Shown here: piece by piece, positions 41,085-54,130 of the stretch | Position numbering within the stretch: the stretch's first letter is position 1 | Layout: every line of letters starts with the position of its first letter | Assembly (NCBI GenBank): GCA_013396915.1 | Contig: VWZL01001346.1 | Location: forward strand, 62,090-126,089 | Source: Stercorarius parasiticus | Lineage: Eukaryota; Chordata; Aves; Charadriiformes; Stercorariidae | Length of the DNA stretch: 64,000 nt | Reading direction: 5' to 3' | Position numbers and translations under genes: made by a program | Notes under the pieces: model-generated | The model's database searches: none | What the model saw: the letters and a program-made list of their open reading frames with translations, nothing else | Told to the model about the DNA's origin: nothing

Positions 41085-41640
41085 ACGAGGAAAAAAAACA
41101 GGTTTAATAACATATATTTTAAGCAACGCCACTCAAAATGCTACGTTTAAATTGTATAGCAACCATTACAAAATTAACGTCAAAATAGTGAACAAAATGT
41201 ACATGTCACAACATACAGCCTTCACTAACTTCTTCCCGACAGTTTCTAATATTAATATGCACAAGGCATGTAAGACGAAACTAGGAAATGCTGTCAGAGA
41301 AGCATATAACTCTTAAACATCAATTGGATAAATAAACACTATTTAGGCTAAAAATAAACCCCTGGAGACAATATAAGCCAATTGTTAGACATTATCTTTT
41401 TAAAAGTATGTTTATAAAAACACAATTACATTTTGAAATGAAATCCACTTTAAAAAAACGGTATCTGAAACTACCTCGTTTTCTGTTTCCACCTTAAATT
41501 GCACAAACATTTTAAAAAGATTACAAAGATTAATATGACAAAAAGATATACATCATTATATGAGTTTTGCCCAGTAACTGGTATTAACATACTTATTATT
41601 ATCAGTAGTGTTATGGGACAAGTCCATCACCCTTCAGCTT
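41085..41640 (-). other. 3' UTR-like block with ATTAAA polyadenylation signal (minus)
   Basis: Read on the minus strand this is AT-rich, lacks repeats, and retains isolated CpGs in an AT-rich context (gacgttaa, aaacgtagc, ggcgttgc). It ends with ATTAAA (plus-strand 41103-41108) about 15 bases before a T-rich, then GT-containing stretch, the expected order for a cleavage site near 41085. I cannot identify a coding region leading into it. An alternative is a conserved noncoding element or simply intron. Confidence 0.22.
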
Positions 41641-42637
41641 GTTTAGGCTGAGAACAATCCAAAATAACTACAGTGTCAATGCTCTGTGCTTATGTCAGAG
41701 ACAGAGCCTCTACAAAGTCTGACTGTGCTTTAAGCTTACTTTCTACGCAAATTCAAACTCATTTTTCTCTAAGGATGACTTCATGCTTTTGCAACTGCTC
41801 CCCACAAACCTGTCATCTGTCCTGCTCTGAGTCACAGGCACCAAATCCCATTTCTGTTCTTAGCCACACACAGTTCACTCTTCACGCTCACAGCATCTTC
41901 CACCATTCTTACCACTGCTAGCAACGTACAGTCAAGCCTGGCTTTGTCACTGAATATCTTATCAAAATCCAAATAGATTTTATCAACCCTCAATTCAATC
42001 AAATAATTAAATCAGGAAAGGGTCTGGGACTTGCTTGATGCAGCCCACCTAGAAAAAGAATTCTCCTGGTGAGTTACTTTGGGGAATCTCTCCATGACCC
42101 TTTGAAACCCACTACTGAGGGCAAATTAGAGGAAATACAATAGGCTTTCCACCTCTCCCATCCTAAGCTCTATATAGCAATAATGCATTTATGCCATATT
42201 TTTCCCATTAATAGTACTGCTTTCTGTTCTCTGTCCTCATATGTTGCACACCAAATCCTAGCTAACTGACCACTTGTTTCCTAATTCCCGTTTTCCTTCT
42301 TAAACATTTGTGGAGTGAGGACAGGAAAAATTCTACAATACTAGGTCAATTAATCTCTATGTCAGCCTGAGGGCAATATAGAGGCAGGCAGTGAAGGAAC
42401 TGGCAGGATGGAAAAGATAAAACAGCTGAGTAGCATAGTCAAGAACAGCACAGGGCAGAGAACAAGCTAACAGCCTCCCAGTACTGCAATGATAGGAACA
42501 CGAAGGGGAAGAGTGATCAATTAGCCTGATAGAAGGGAAAGAACTAGGATTAATGGCTATTCTTGTTACCTACCAACTTTTTTTCAAAAGCACTGAAATT
42601 TCAGCCCAAACAATGGACTTGGCAAAAAACCTTAGCA

Positions 42638-42680
42638 ATGACTTCTACAATCCGTAATGATACACTATACAAAAAGTCTA
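42638..42680 (+). repeat. Second copy of the 39.6 kb relic
   Basis: Matches 39628-39673: identical first 15 bases, then a 3-base gap and four or five substitutions. Same orientation. Too short to classify alone. Confidence 0.4.
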
Positions 42681-42717
42681 GAGTATATAAGGAAAGGTAG
42701 AGTATATAAGGAAAAGA
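42680..42717. repeat. 19-bp tandem duplication
   Basis: The unit 'agagtatataaggaaagg' and its neighbour occur head to tail with period 19 and differ at one or two positions at the end. Probably replication slippage. Confidence 0.8.
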
Positions 42718-45700
42718 ATTCTGACTTCTGCTCGGGAAACCTAGCTGAGTAACAGAGCTATCCCTTTGAAAATGACGCGGAGGAGATCAGGGCTACTAGC
42801 AAGGAAAGTCGTGTAACTCCTGAAATTCCCACCTATGTCCAATATGAAGCTACAGAGATGTAACCTAATTTCTCTCTCCTACACTGAAGGAAATTCTTCA
42901 GGGATTATAAGGGCAATAATGTTATGCAAAGGAATAAAAAGAAAGAAAGAATCCACTGATAATGAAAGTTTTTGTACTCTATTAAAGTTAATTTTCTTAG
43001 TTCCTTAAGACAAACACACCTAACCATACATAGCCTCTCTGGAGCTGAGCAGCAGGAGTGTGGTGTGCAGAGCAGACATGAACAGCTGGGTCAAGAATTT
43101 AAATACAGCAGCCAAAAAATCAGAGTTCAAAGTGGGCCTGAAGTAACTGTACAGACAGCCTCCAGAAGAAAATGCTTAAGGTCTGACAATAGAAAAACTG
43201 AAAACTACTGCTTTAAGAAATTCCATTTAATTCACAGCTGCCCAATAGGCTAGCATATGAACATATACATATCCCTATTAAAAATGAGGCCTCTCCATTT
43301 CATCACAGTGATGCAGACAATACACTGCATGCAACAGAACATGTACCATGGGCCATCTCAGACCAGAGAAAAGCACCCCCCAGTTGCTTTCAGAGGCAGC
43401 CATGCTCAAGAACTGCTGTATGGAAGGCACCCAGGGACCACAGCTCTGCAGGAGGTTAGTGACAAGCAATAGGGACAACAGGCTAAGAAAGAGCAGAAAA
43501 TGGTGCTCCATCAGGGACATATTCCTCCAGTGACAAATGAGTAAGAGACAGCCTCACCCTACCATTCATAAGGAAATATGGTTATACATGTCACTAAAGA
43601 GTCAAGTGAAAGTTTTTCTCCATATTAAAAAACTTAAATAAAAATCTAGCTGTGGGAGAGGACCACAAATCTGATATCCCAAGGGAGAAGCAGTAATAAG
43701 AAAACATGTTTTCCTGGTGACAGTGGTAGCAGCAAAGAGAACCTCTGAAGTTAATTAATGATGGGGGCAAACATTCTAGGTTCAAGCAACCTGAGAAGAG
43801 CTAGTGAATAGCTCTTAACAATATCTCCAGGAGAAATAATTTTCCTTTGCCCATAAGTAATTTACCTTTTGCCAGTAGGGTGCTCTCATATATGGAGATT
43901 TAAGTTTATGACACATTAAAGCTTAGCTATATCATATTACTTAGTAACTTACAGGACAGGATCATTTAGAATTCTGCCTCAAGGCCTCAGAATCCAGTTT
44001 AAAACAGAAACCCCTGTAAACAAAATTACCCTGACTTGGCCAAAGGCCAACCCCAAGGCTGCTGCCCAGAAGAACTTTCTTTTCCTCGTGCCACCTTAGC
44101 AGGACTTCTAATAATGTTCCTGAAGACCTGATCTAACATCATCCATTTAATTGGACAAGCTCTTCTTGTGACAAAGAGAGACCAATGCCAAGAAGTCACT
44201 CAAATCAGACAGGAACAAGGTGTTGGCCCAACTGTGAAACATCCCAGCACTTTACACACTTATTTATAAATACGTGCCTTTGACACAACCAGGTCATCAA
44301 GTTATTTCTGTAAGACAGCCAAATAAGTTAACTACATCTGTTCTCATACTTCTCTTTCTCACCTTGCTTGTCTGATCTCATTTTGAAGAAACTTTCTGCC
44401 TATATTTGTACAGTACTTCCCAGGCTGTCCTCTCTGCACTTCACTCTGCTGGGTATAGCAGAAAGAATTTGGGAGCAATAACCCTGCTCACAGTCCAAAA
44501 CAGTTAGGGCTTACAGTGCTTTATGGACATCTAAAAAAAAAAAATATCGCAGTAAGACTGTCTCCACTAATCATCTAGGTCTGATTTCTCTACGGAGTTG
44601 TTTCCTACAATAGCTTTTGCAATACACTGCATCTAATTTTGAATGATAAGTAGCAGTATTTCACTCTACTTCAACACCACATCCTAGCAAGGCATTCAAT
44701 CATTTTATTTTAACAACAGATTTATTGTTCAGATACTAGAAATTCAAGTCTGACAAGCTTTTTAATATGCGTAAGTCTATTTCATAGAAAGTAAAAAGCA
44801 CGTTTGCCATTCTGCTCAGCATGACAAAGTCCCATATTCTTAGCAGAATGGACACCTTTGAAAAGAAAATCCTTACATTACAGTAAAGGGTATATGAAAT
44901 CCCATAGCTAATACTGATCAGCGAGGTAAAGAAAGTGAGGTAACTTCTAGACCTCCATTAGAGATGGGATACTAATTTTTCAATCTGCTGTGAAACTGAT
45001 TTCAGTAACATAATGGCAAGGATAGAAAATTGCATATTACCATGCATGCAAGAAAAATGTTTCAAACATCCTATTTATCTGCTCTCACAGAGGGATGTGG
45101 ATTCTTTTGTACTCCTTGATGATGTGAATCACAGTTTAGCATCCTGGGAATCAAGCCTATGCCCATCTACCAGTGTAATATGATCGTTTAGCACAATTAG
45201 CATATGATATTTCAACACTGCCATGGACTTGGACCAGATTTGAAATGTAAATATTTGCCAAACAGTACATCCTAGCACTCAGTGCTACATAATGGCGTAA
45301 CTTAAGACACTCACTTGGCTGTGCTCTCTCTTCTGGAGGAAGAGTTAATGCTGCTGTGGGAATTCTCACTTTCATAACATAAGGCAGTTTAAACATTATA
45401 AATAATGTTACATTAATTTTTGCAGTATCAAATTTTAAAGGGGTGGAAACAAGATGAAAGAGCTCAACTTATAGCAATCATTTCTTGTGGCACACGGATG
45501 AACAGAAAGAAAACTTCTGGAACAAATAACCATTTCAAGCTCCCCCACCTATCTTTTCCCTGGTGTACTCCATCACCCAAGAACAGAACCCAGCTTTCCC
45601 AGGACCTAGGAATCAACAGAGTACCACTGAGTATGATTCAGAGTATGGCACACACGCAAAAAGTAATCAAAAAATTATTGCAAGATGTAAACACACAGCA

Positions 45701-47112
45701 GCCTTACAGGAGAGGTGTTTTATACCTAAGCTGAAGTTTTTTATAACTGTCTTAAATTCTACAGCATGAAATTTCATATGTTCTTTATCTTACATACTGT
45801 AACATTTTGTCTCATCTATTACAAATACAGATGTTACCTATATCAATGTCTAACGCCCCCCAACTATCTCCTCATTCTTTTTCTTGCAACAGAAATATCC
45901 AGAAGCTGTTTATGTCCAATAGCAAATGTACATATTTTAAGTTAGTTGTGCACCTCTTATTAATAGATCTTATTACTTATTTTTTCTCTCAGGAACATAC
46001 AGGTCCTACAAGTGAAATTTTCCACAGCAGTTCGACAACAGAACTACTGCCTTGACATTGAAAAATCTCTCTTAGTATATTTCTCAGTTGTCCCTTACAT
46101 AAAGAGCATGCCAAGGTCAATGCATCTTTGCCATATCCCCAAGACTGAGTCATTGTGTGGCATCACCTGTAATGATAATTTACACAAGAGTAAAGAAAAG
46201 CTTCAGCATTTCTTTTTCTTAGCCTCACCTACCATTTGCCTTTACCAACTGCAGCGTGTGTTTTTTCTTTTACAGACTGTAATCTCTCATCACTCATCCC
46301 AAAATGAGTGATGTTCTTCGCCTGCAGCTGTCTTTACAACTTTTACACAAGCAGCACAGAGGTATGCAACAGTCCTTGGCAAGCCAAGTGCATGAGCGGA
46401 CTATTATCTCTCTGCTGCTCCCACTTCTAGGACCTACCAAACTGCACCCCTTGCAGCCTTTGGCAGAACCTATGGCATTTAGCAGAAAGGTGTCTCTCAC
46501 CTTTCCTTTCCCTGAAGGGCCAGAATTTGCTTCCTCTACTATGTCAGGAACATCATAAAAGGTAGGCAGTGCCACATCTTCCACTCACTTCTTAGCCAAG
46601 GCTAAATCCCTGAAGAACGTAGGGAATGAAAAAACACAAAGCAATAGGCCCGCAGCTGCACTAGGACATCAAATGCAAGGGTAACATTGGGGGCCTGCAA
46701 GATAAGTCTATTTTTCCAAGCCTGTTTATAAAATACCACTTGCATAGAAGGACAAAACTTGTATGGACTAATGAAAGTGCTATCAGTAGGAACCCTGTTT
46801 GGTTCTTCCCTGCTTCCTTCCCTTCAAATGTAAGAAAACAGAGGAAGAAGAATATTTGCACATAATGAAGAGAATTACTGTCCTCCTCTGTTACATTTCC
46901 TTGGGTACCTACAGCAGCACTTGGAGAGAACCCCAATAACCACCACGTTACTCTGGATTCTCTCAGCATTTTTGGCAAGAAAATAACAGATCACAGGAAG
47001 GTTTCAGAAGGGCTCAGTGTTGGCCCAATTCGTCTCCCCTCAATGTCAACATAAGCAGCATTAAAGATCAGATTGACTGACTCCGACTACCCTTCAGAGA
47101 AATCTTACTTAC

Positions 47113-47157
47113 TTGAGGTAACTGGATGTATGCCAATAGAAAAGTCGCAGACCAAAC
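47113..47157 (-). other. Candidate short exon with strong splice sites (speculative)
   Basis: Minus strand: a strong polypyrimidine acceptor ('cttcttgatttcttcag'), 45 bases open in all three frames, then a consensus CAA/GTAAGTAAG donor. The three readings are VWSATFLLAYIQLPQ, FGLRLFYWHTSSYL and LVCDFSIGIHPVTS; I recognise none. The splice signals are the best pair I found in the window, which is why it is listed, but 45 bases carries little coding information and it could belong to a noncoding transcript. Confidence 0.2.
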
Positions 47158-47471
47158 CTGAAGAAATCAAGAAGACCAAAGTGAACTTCATTGCCTTTTG
47201 GACTCACCTCCAATCACAAACATAATTACCTCAAGAGGACAGAAAGGAGGGATTGAGGGGGAAAAAAAACCCAAAAACAGGAAAAGTTATGTCAAATCCC
47301 ACATGCTTCTGAAGTCTAAACACTGGTCTCAAGGGCATAATATACTGATTTCATCTGGACTCAAATTTAAATAATGACAATAGGCAAAATTTTAAAACAG
47401 ACTCACAGAAACTAAAGGGAAAACAGAAATTAAGGGGAAAAGCAAAATTTGTGTGTCAATTAGATCAGAAA

Positions 47472-47539
47472 TACTAATCAGAAAAATCCAGTGCTTCTTC
47501 CCCAGTACTAGTCAGAAAAATCCAGTGCTTCTTCCCCTT
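47472..47539. repeat. 34-bp tandem duplication
   Basis: A 34-base unit containing 'cagaaaaatccagtgcttct' is repeated once, head to tail. Only one internal mismatch (a/g) is seen over the 31-base common core, so the duplication is recent. Confidence 0.9.
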
Positions 47540-49056
47540 TATTTAGGTCCCCATCACCACCAAGACACCTGATGACCTGTTTACAGCAGCAAGAACAGAA
47601 ATTAAGCAAGACCTTTCCTGCTGAACTCTCCTGCACCAGTCCCACATTCTGACTGGTCTCATCTTTGCTTCTAGTACAACAAACCACTGCTGGAGTGAAA
47701 ATCACACAAAACTAAACAAGCACCCCACTTTTTCAAATTCATACTGATACTTTCAGGGCTGTAACAGCACCACCCCAATGTCAGAAGGGTGCCGCAAAAT
47801 TAGCAAACTGACAAGTGTGAGACCAGGACTTCCTCCAACCATGTGGAGGAGAGACACAGAACAGTACCATCTCCAATGTTTAAAACCCCATAAAAATTCC
47901 TACAGCTGCATATAAAAAGTACAGATTGATTATCAAAAAAAGGTGATTATTCACGACACTTAGTGAACAGAAATGTTTCTATTATTCCATTGTTGTTCAT
48001 GGGTTTTAAATTAATGCTTTCTCTCAGCCTGCCTCACTGTATCATGTAAGATTCTGAAACAGAGACTCTGCTTCCAGAGTCTAGAAGTCATAAAAAGTAC
48101 TCAAGCATACTTATGAAAAAAGAATTAATTTCTAAATGTTTTCAGATTTCGAATATAAGGCATTTTTTAAAGATGGATAAGAAAACGCGATTTCAAGAAT
48201 GGTGTTTTCAAAACTAACTACTGCCCCTTTCAGAAAAGTAAACATGGAATTAATTAGCTGCCTTCACCTTCAATCTTTTCACATTCAGTTTTAAGAATTA
48301 ATTTACCTCAAATTAACCACTGCCTTTGCTGCCAGGAGAAGGTCTTCTTGATTTCACAGTTCACACACTACATCTGCTGGAGCACATGGACACCTCAACA
48401 TATCATACACATCAGTTCTATACATCTTCCATAGAGTGAACTAAGACTATATGAAAACCAGGTTCATCGCTGATGTCAGGCTCTACGTCAAGCACGTGCA
48501 GGCAACTAACCAACCAAACCAGCTCCCTAGAGACGCAAGAGACAACTTTATTTCAGCAACTGAATTAATCATATTAAAGTCAAATGTGGCTTAGTAAAGA
48601 TAAATATAAAAATATAAAAATAATTTCAAGAATTAAATAATCCAAGTTTCCCATGCTTCCACTGCATAGATGTTGGCTACTTAGTCAAACTGATGACACA
48701 TACAGTATGCTGTCAACTACATTTAAAGATTAACTTCATTCAAACTCAAAGAAACAAGAATCTTTTGACAGACCAGAACTGATGAGACAAAAATTCACAG
48801 GCAGATGCAACTGAAGAGCTCAGTTCACACCCTCCAAGATTGACTACAGGAGTCAGATAGGTACAAGGCTGTTGTAACAAATGATGATGCAAGGAACAGA
48901 CATCCTGTGAATCCTTCAGAAACTTGCATCTTTCACCATGTTGTCTACGTGACTGGGGAACTGTACTTAACAGCCAGGTAATCTGTCCAATCCACTGTTC
49001 ACAGCAGGAGGAGGTCAGGAGTCAGGGCTGCCTTCCAAACCAGAAGTCCTATAACA

Positions 49057-49140
49057 CAGAATCATAGAATAGTTTGCGCTGGAAGGGACCTTTAAAGGTC
49101 ATCTAGTCCAACCCCCCTGCAATGAGCAGGGGCAAACATG
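49057..49140 (-). mobile_element. CR1 LINE 3' stub
   Basis: Minus-strand CR1 terminal 80 bases: 'cacagaatcatagaatagtt', 'ctggaagggacctttaaagg', 'cctgcaatgagcagggg'. A poly-A stretch follows near 49157 on the plus strand, outside the element. It is a severely 5'-truncated insertion. Confidence 0.9.
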
Positions 49141-52100
49141 AGGGCTAGCAAAACCTAGAAAAAAAAAAAAAGTAGATCTTTTATGTTCTAGAAAGCTCAA
49201 TGATTGGTAGGCACTTACGTCCTGATAACCGTTAGGTACATCACCACACTTGGTCCTCTAAAATAAAGTGTGCTCGTCTTTCAGTTCCTCAAATCATGTC
49301 CCAAGGGCAAGCAAAGTCTGTTTGCTTTTGTAAATGGATGTCTTGGACTAACGCCATGAGCACCAGGTAAATATCTACTTTGGCTGTCACAGACAGTTTC
49401 AAGTTTGCTGTGGGGATATTTTGTCCCTGAAGCATGGGATGAGTGTATTTTATTAATAAAATTAAAACCTACACCTCTAACCATTTTCAGATCTTTGAAA
49501 CAGTAACAGGGTTGTCCAACGATCCAAGCAGAAGCAGCCTGATAGCTATCTTCTTCTACTGACTTCAGAGCAAAGAATTTAACCTCTCAGTGCCTCTTAA
49601 GAGCAAAGGAGACAGATGCCTTAGCAGGTCCAAAAAAGAAAAGTGCCTTAGGAAGATTTTCAGAAGTGACTTTCAAGTTTAAAAGGAATTAAATGCTACT
49701 TGCTAAAGCATAAAAAAAGGTCAAGATTCCTGCATGAAGCAACATTTCTCTTTAAAGCTCTTTAAAAAGCAGTTCATAAAAAAAAACTGCATATGACTCA
49801 AACTAGTTTTATTTCCCCTGTTGTGGTTTAGTGTAAAAACAGTGAGGAAGAAATGGACTACATACAGCAAAATAGAATGTATGGTTCTCTCACCATAGAA
49901 TGAACTTCCTCAGCTCTTCAAGGAGGAATTGATGGAGAATAAAATGAGAAGGAAGGGTTGAAGATGGAGACTACACAGCTGTGAAAATCAAACTAGGATG
50001 AGACACAACTGGGACTTTTTTGCTTTCGTAAAAGAAAGCAAGACGTAATAGATTGTCTGGGGGTCTGTGGAGAGTCAGGAACTTCAACTGGTGGAATAAC
50101 AAAAGGAGAGCCTAAGAGCAAAAAAGAGAAAGAACCTAATGAAGACAGATTTTTCAGGGAAAACTGACCGCTTTAAAAAAGTTGTCTTGAGAAACTGTTT
50201 TAAGAAAAATAGAATTAAAAGGGGAAAGTTTCTTGTAGAACACTTGGGAGATATTTTGTGGTGACCGTGCCACCAGAAAAGGGTGGGACAACATGGAACT
50301 TGGAAAATTGAAAGCCACGCAGATGAATTTCCACATTGGTGTGGGAACTTTAAACTCTCTGCCCTCATTTCCTCCTCCTGGTTCTCCCTAGAAGAACCTT
50401 TCTCTGCTTCACAGTCCTTTTCACTTTGCCTTCTACATTTGGAATGGAGAACGCTTCTAAAAAGCTCCTGTTCATAATGAATTATCTTCCTCTCTTTCAC
50501 ATCCCTCTACGGATCACTGGTCCAAGCAGTTACTTTTACCATGGCTTTCTTATCCTAATCTAAGACCACATTCACCTGAAATACTGTACTGGGTCTTCCC
50601 CATTACCCACCTGAAACAGGAGAATCTTCATAGTGTAGGATCCAGCCCCTCTTCCATCCCAAGTGGTTGTAAGGAGAATAAGTTGGAAATTTTTCTAGAG
50701 TTCTCCTCCCTTGCTCTTCATCTTTTACAGCACCAAATAGCTCAGCAATAGGTGTCTACACAATTTATAAGCTCCTCATAGCTGCTTCTGCTATCAGTAG
50801 TGTCCCTGGTGCTATGAAATGCAAAAGTCTCGCCTGTCCTGACACTTTCTCCATTACTGGGAAACAGATCAGCAAGAGCCTTTTTCACACTCAGAGTCAC
50901 TGTTACTTGGCAAAACTTCGTGAGACAGCGCAGCAGCACCAGAGAGATCCAAACACTACACTGTATGAAAAAGAATCACTTTATTAATATTTGGAAGGTT
51001 TCCTTTACAGGCTTTTAAGCCAGGCATTTAGTATTTATTTTACAAGGAGGCATGCTCCTGTCTGCTTGTTAGTTCACGTCTCTTCTATTGCCAGAGCCAT
51101 TATCCCATTCCCTTGATGGTATTTTGTCCATGTGCATGTAAATACATATAAGCAATAATGTGCACACTGTCCTCCAGTGGAAACAACATGCTAGACATTC
51201 TTAAAACATTGCTTTCCATCCTTTGTAACTTCAGCTGCACTTTCTTCAAACAAGGGAAATCAACAGTCTTCATTCACATAAGGTTACAGTCTTAACACAA
51301 AATGCAATGCAAAGCTGATTTTGGGGTAAGTACATCTTTGAGAAATCAAAGAACTGTTCAAAATAAAGACAGCTGAACATCCTGGCAGAACCACCTTACA
51401 CTGAACTGTATGCAGAGTTATGGGTAAACGCAGCAATAGACACAGAGAAAGGAAAACACGCTTTCAAAAGCATTCTTGATTTATTTAATCTTTAGAAATG
51501 AGCAAACCCGTGCTCAATATGAGTTTTGAGTATGGCTATAATCACCATAAAAACAGTGTTTGTCAACATATTGTGATATATGCAATGCTGTCTCTCAGGC
51601 TTTGCCCCGCTATAGCCGTATTAATTTGGATATTAGTAACAATTACCTAGAGGTTATAGACAACAATGCAACCCCTGAATTACAGATAAAACTGCCAATC
51701 AGAAAGTGCTACTTGTCTAGCTTCGTCACAACATTTTCTTTCCTACGAGTCCTTCCCATCAGTGTCCTAAACCCAGGATTCCTTCAGCTTCATGCCCTGC
51801 CTCCCTCAATCCTTCAGGTCAAATCACTTTAATTAGGAATGAACTTGGAGGACACCAAATACAGGAGAGCTCACAGGGCCCTCTACTCTCTAGGATTTGA
51901 GGTCATCGCCATTCCCTAGGACAGAGTCACGAGATTTTGAGCTAAGTCTCCTTCAAATCGGCTCTCTATTTAGTGTACCACCTCATCCTTCCTTTTCAGA
52001 CCTTCCTCCCAAGGGAGGGCCGCAGACTTCCTCTCCCTTAGCCTACTGCCTTCTCAAGATTCCTGCATTCTCACTTACTTCCCCTGAGCTTCTTCTTCAG

Positions 52101-53959
52101 TCTAGCCCTGCCTCCTCCCCAGACATGCCACATAAGGATAATACAGCTCTTGTGGTCCTATGCCTGCATGAGGTTGATATACTCCATCATATCCCTATTA
52201 TGAGTATACACAGACCAGTCCAAGCAATTGCAAATCAGTGAAGACTGTCCACAGCACAGGCAGTTCTACTTTAACAATATCAGCGTAGAAACTAAAGCTC
52301 AGTTCACACAGTTGACCTGATCCTAGAGACATGCAGTGACTTGGCCTCAGAAATATTAGTTAATGCAGTTTGTTTCCTTTTTTTGCATTTGTAAAAGGGA
52401 TCATGGAAATAAACACCCTAGCTATTAGTCATTTCCACCTTCAGAAATACCAGGCATTAGACGGGCAGGACAGAGTTTGCATTAGAAAGGAGAACTCTGA
52501 CAGCAAAAGAAAAAAGTGCTTTCAAAAGAACTTAAATAAGAAAAATGTTTCTGTTATGCCTTTTGAAACAAAGATTAACGCAAACCCAAATCTTTTAAAC
52601 TGATGTTATTCCTTCAGTGTTATCATATTATCACAGCATCATATTCACACCACTGCAAAGAAATGCTAAGTTTAATTAATATCTTTGTCCACTAAATCAT
52701 GAACATATGCTCCAATAAGCCTTTAAGTCTGCCTCATCTGACTGGAGCTATCCCCATAAGGCTATCTCATGCCTTATACTACAAATGCTAACCCTCAAGG
52801 TTTATTTTTGATAGCAATGAGTGCAAGTGCTTGGAATATCAGAAGAAACAGTTTAATAGAGCCTGAAGAGGAAGTGCTTTCAAAAGCAGGCCTAGAAGGA
52901 AAGGTGAGGTAGGGGTTGAAAGACAGCTGAAGCACAGTGCCGTCTAACTGTGGCAATAGACAACTCAGAGAGACACATGACTTTCCCAGAAACACCTGTG
53001 CAATAAGGAAACCATCCAACATCGTTCACTGGAGAACAGTGTCCTGCCTCATTACAAACACACCACAGAAAGTATGTCACTGAACCAGAGGAAGTGACCC
53101 ATGAGACCAAACTGATGGATTTTTTTCCCAGAAAACAAAGTGCTGACATTCAGAAATGCAAGTTTCATCTGAGAGAGGCTATAAGGAGCAGCAGAAACAG
53201 TCTTTGGAAGTCAGCTTTAGGATTTAGGAGGCCAGAAGAGATGGAGAGGAAGGACAGAGTGCACTAGTGATAGCTCTTTTGCCTCCAATAGAGCATCTTG
53301 TTACACATGAGCAAAATATACAAAAATTTGTATCTTCCAAATAAGCACTTCTCAAAATTAAATTCTAGCATGCATTATACTGAGTGACGAAAAGGCAGTT
53401 CCTCAGCACATCCCTACTTCACCACAATTTCACTGCCATGTAGAAAGGAAAAGACAAAGACCTATTTCTGATCCACTCACATTCTCTGGGTATTGCTAAG
53501 CTGGCCCTACCAGGTTTGACTCAATACTAAGGTCCATTAACAACCATGTCACAACTGAGGAAGCGCTCTGCTAATCCTGACATGTTTATTCTATTTTCTA
53601 CAGAGTCAAAGAAGGTAACCCTCAAGTAAGAACCCTTCCCTGATCATGCAGTGTCTTTTCCCAAGCTCAGCACCATGTTCTAGTCATCACAATTCCTACA
53701 AGAATTTTGAAAGAACACAGCTTGACCTATTCCAGAAAGCATCTTTAAGTGATCTTACACTAAAAAGGCACTTTGTCCATTGAGAATCACTAATGGAAAG
53801 CAAGTTTTCAAATATAAAGTATCTTCAGCCCCCTGCCCCACCCTGACACAAACACCTGTCCAGCATAAGCCCTGAGCATAGTAAGAAAAAATTTTAATTT
53901 TTTTTTTTTTTAATTCCTTTACTAAGTATGAAGTGGTCTAATTCCACTTTTTGTCTATC
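49141..53959. other. Unique sequence, no gene recognised
   Basis: About 4.8 kb of AT-rich sequence without repeats I can name. The longest frame (50084-50500, minus, 138 codons) has a mixed, unstructured composition and no splice support. One 39-base splice-flanked segment at 49219-49257 is listed separately. Confidence 0.4.
49219..49257 (-). other. Candidate short exon with strong splice sites (speculative)
   Basis: Minus strand: acceptor 'cacactttattttag', 39 bases, donor GAC/GTAAGT. Two frames are open (RTKCGDVPNGYQD or GPSVVMYLTVIR), and both join the 47113-47157 segment in a compatible phase. I do not recognise the product. The phase agreement is weak evidence, since both segments are multiples of three. 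Confidence 0.18.
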
Positions 53960-54130
53960 CTACACAGGGTCGGCTATGAGGGCACAACAGGACTTTGCCC
54001 ACTTTGGCCTTGAAAACCTGTGAGGACAGACATTGCACAGCCCCTCTGGGCAACCTGTTACAACACTTGACTGTCCTCATAGCAGAAAAGGTTTTCATTA
54101 TATCTGGCTTGAACTTCTTTTTTCAACTTA

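Larger units (their letters stand above)
37766..49056. other. Unique sequence, no gene recognised
   Basis: About 11 kb with no CR1. It contains two short related relics (39628, 42638), a 3' UTR-like block (41085-41640), an A/C-rich low-complexity tract (40525) and two small tandem duplications (42680, 47472). Open frames here (for example 46304-46558 plus and 46294-46584 minus) overlap each other and match nothing known. Confidence 0.4.

Noticed and set aside
46294..46584. Overlapping frames on both strands at 46.3-46.6 kb preceded by a good plus-strand acceptor
   Set aside because: All frames running on from the acceptor hit stops quickly; the plus-strand ATG frame then ends without a donor. 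No known protein match.
50084..50500. 138-codon open frame on the minus strand
   Set aside because: Charged first half and hydrophobic end with no known family resemblance. No promoter or splice support.
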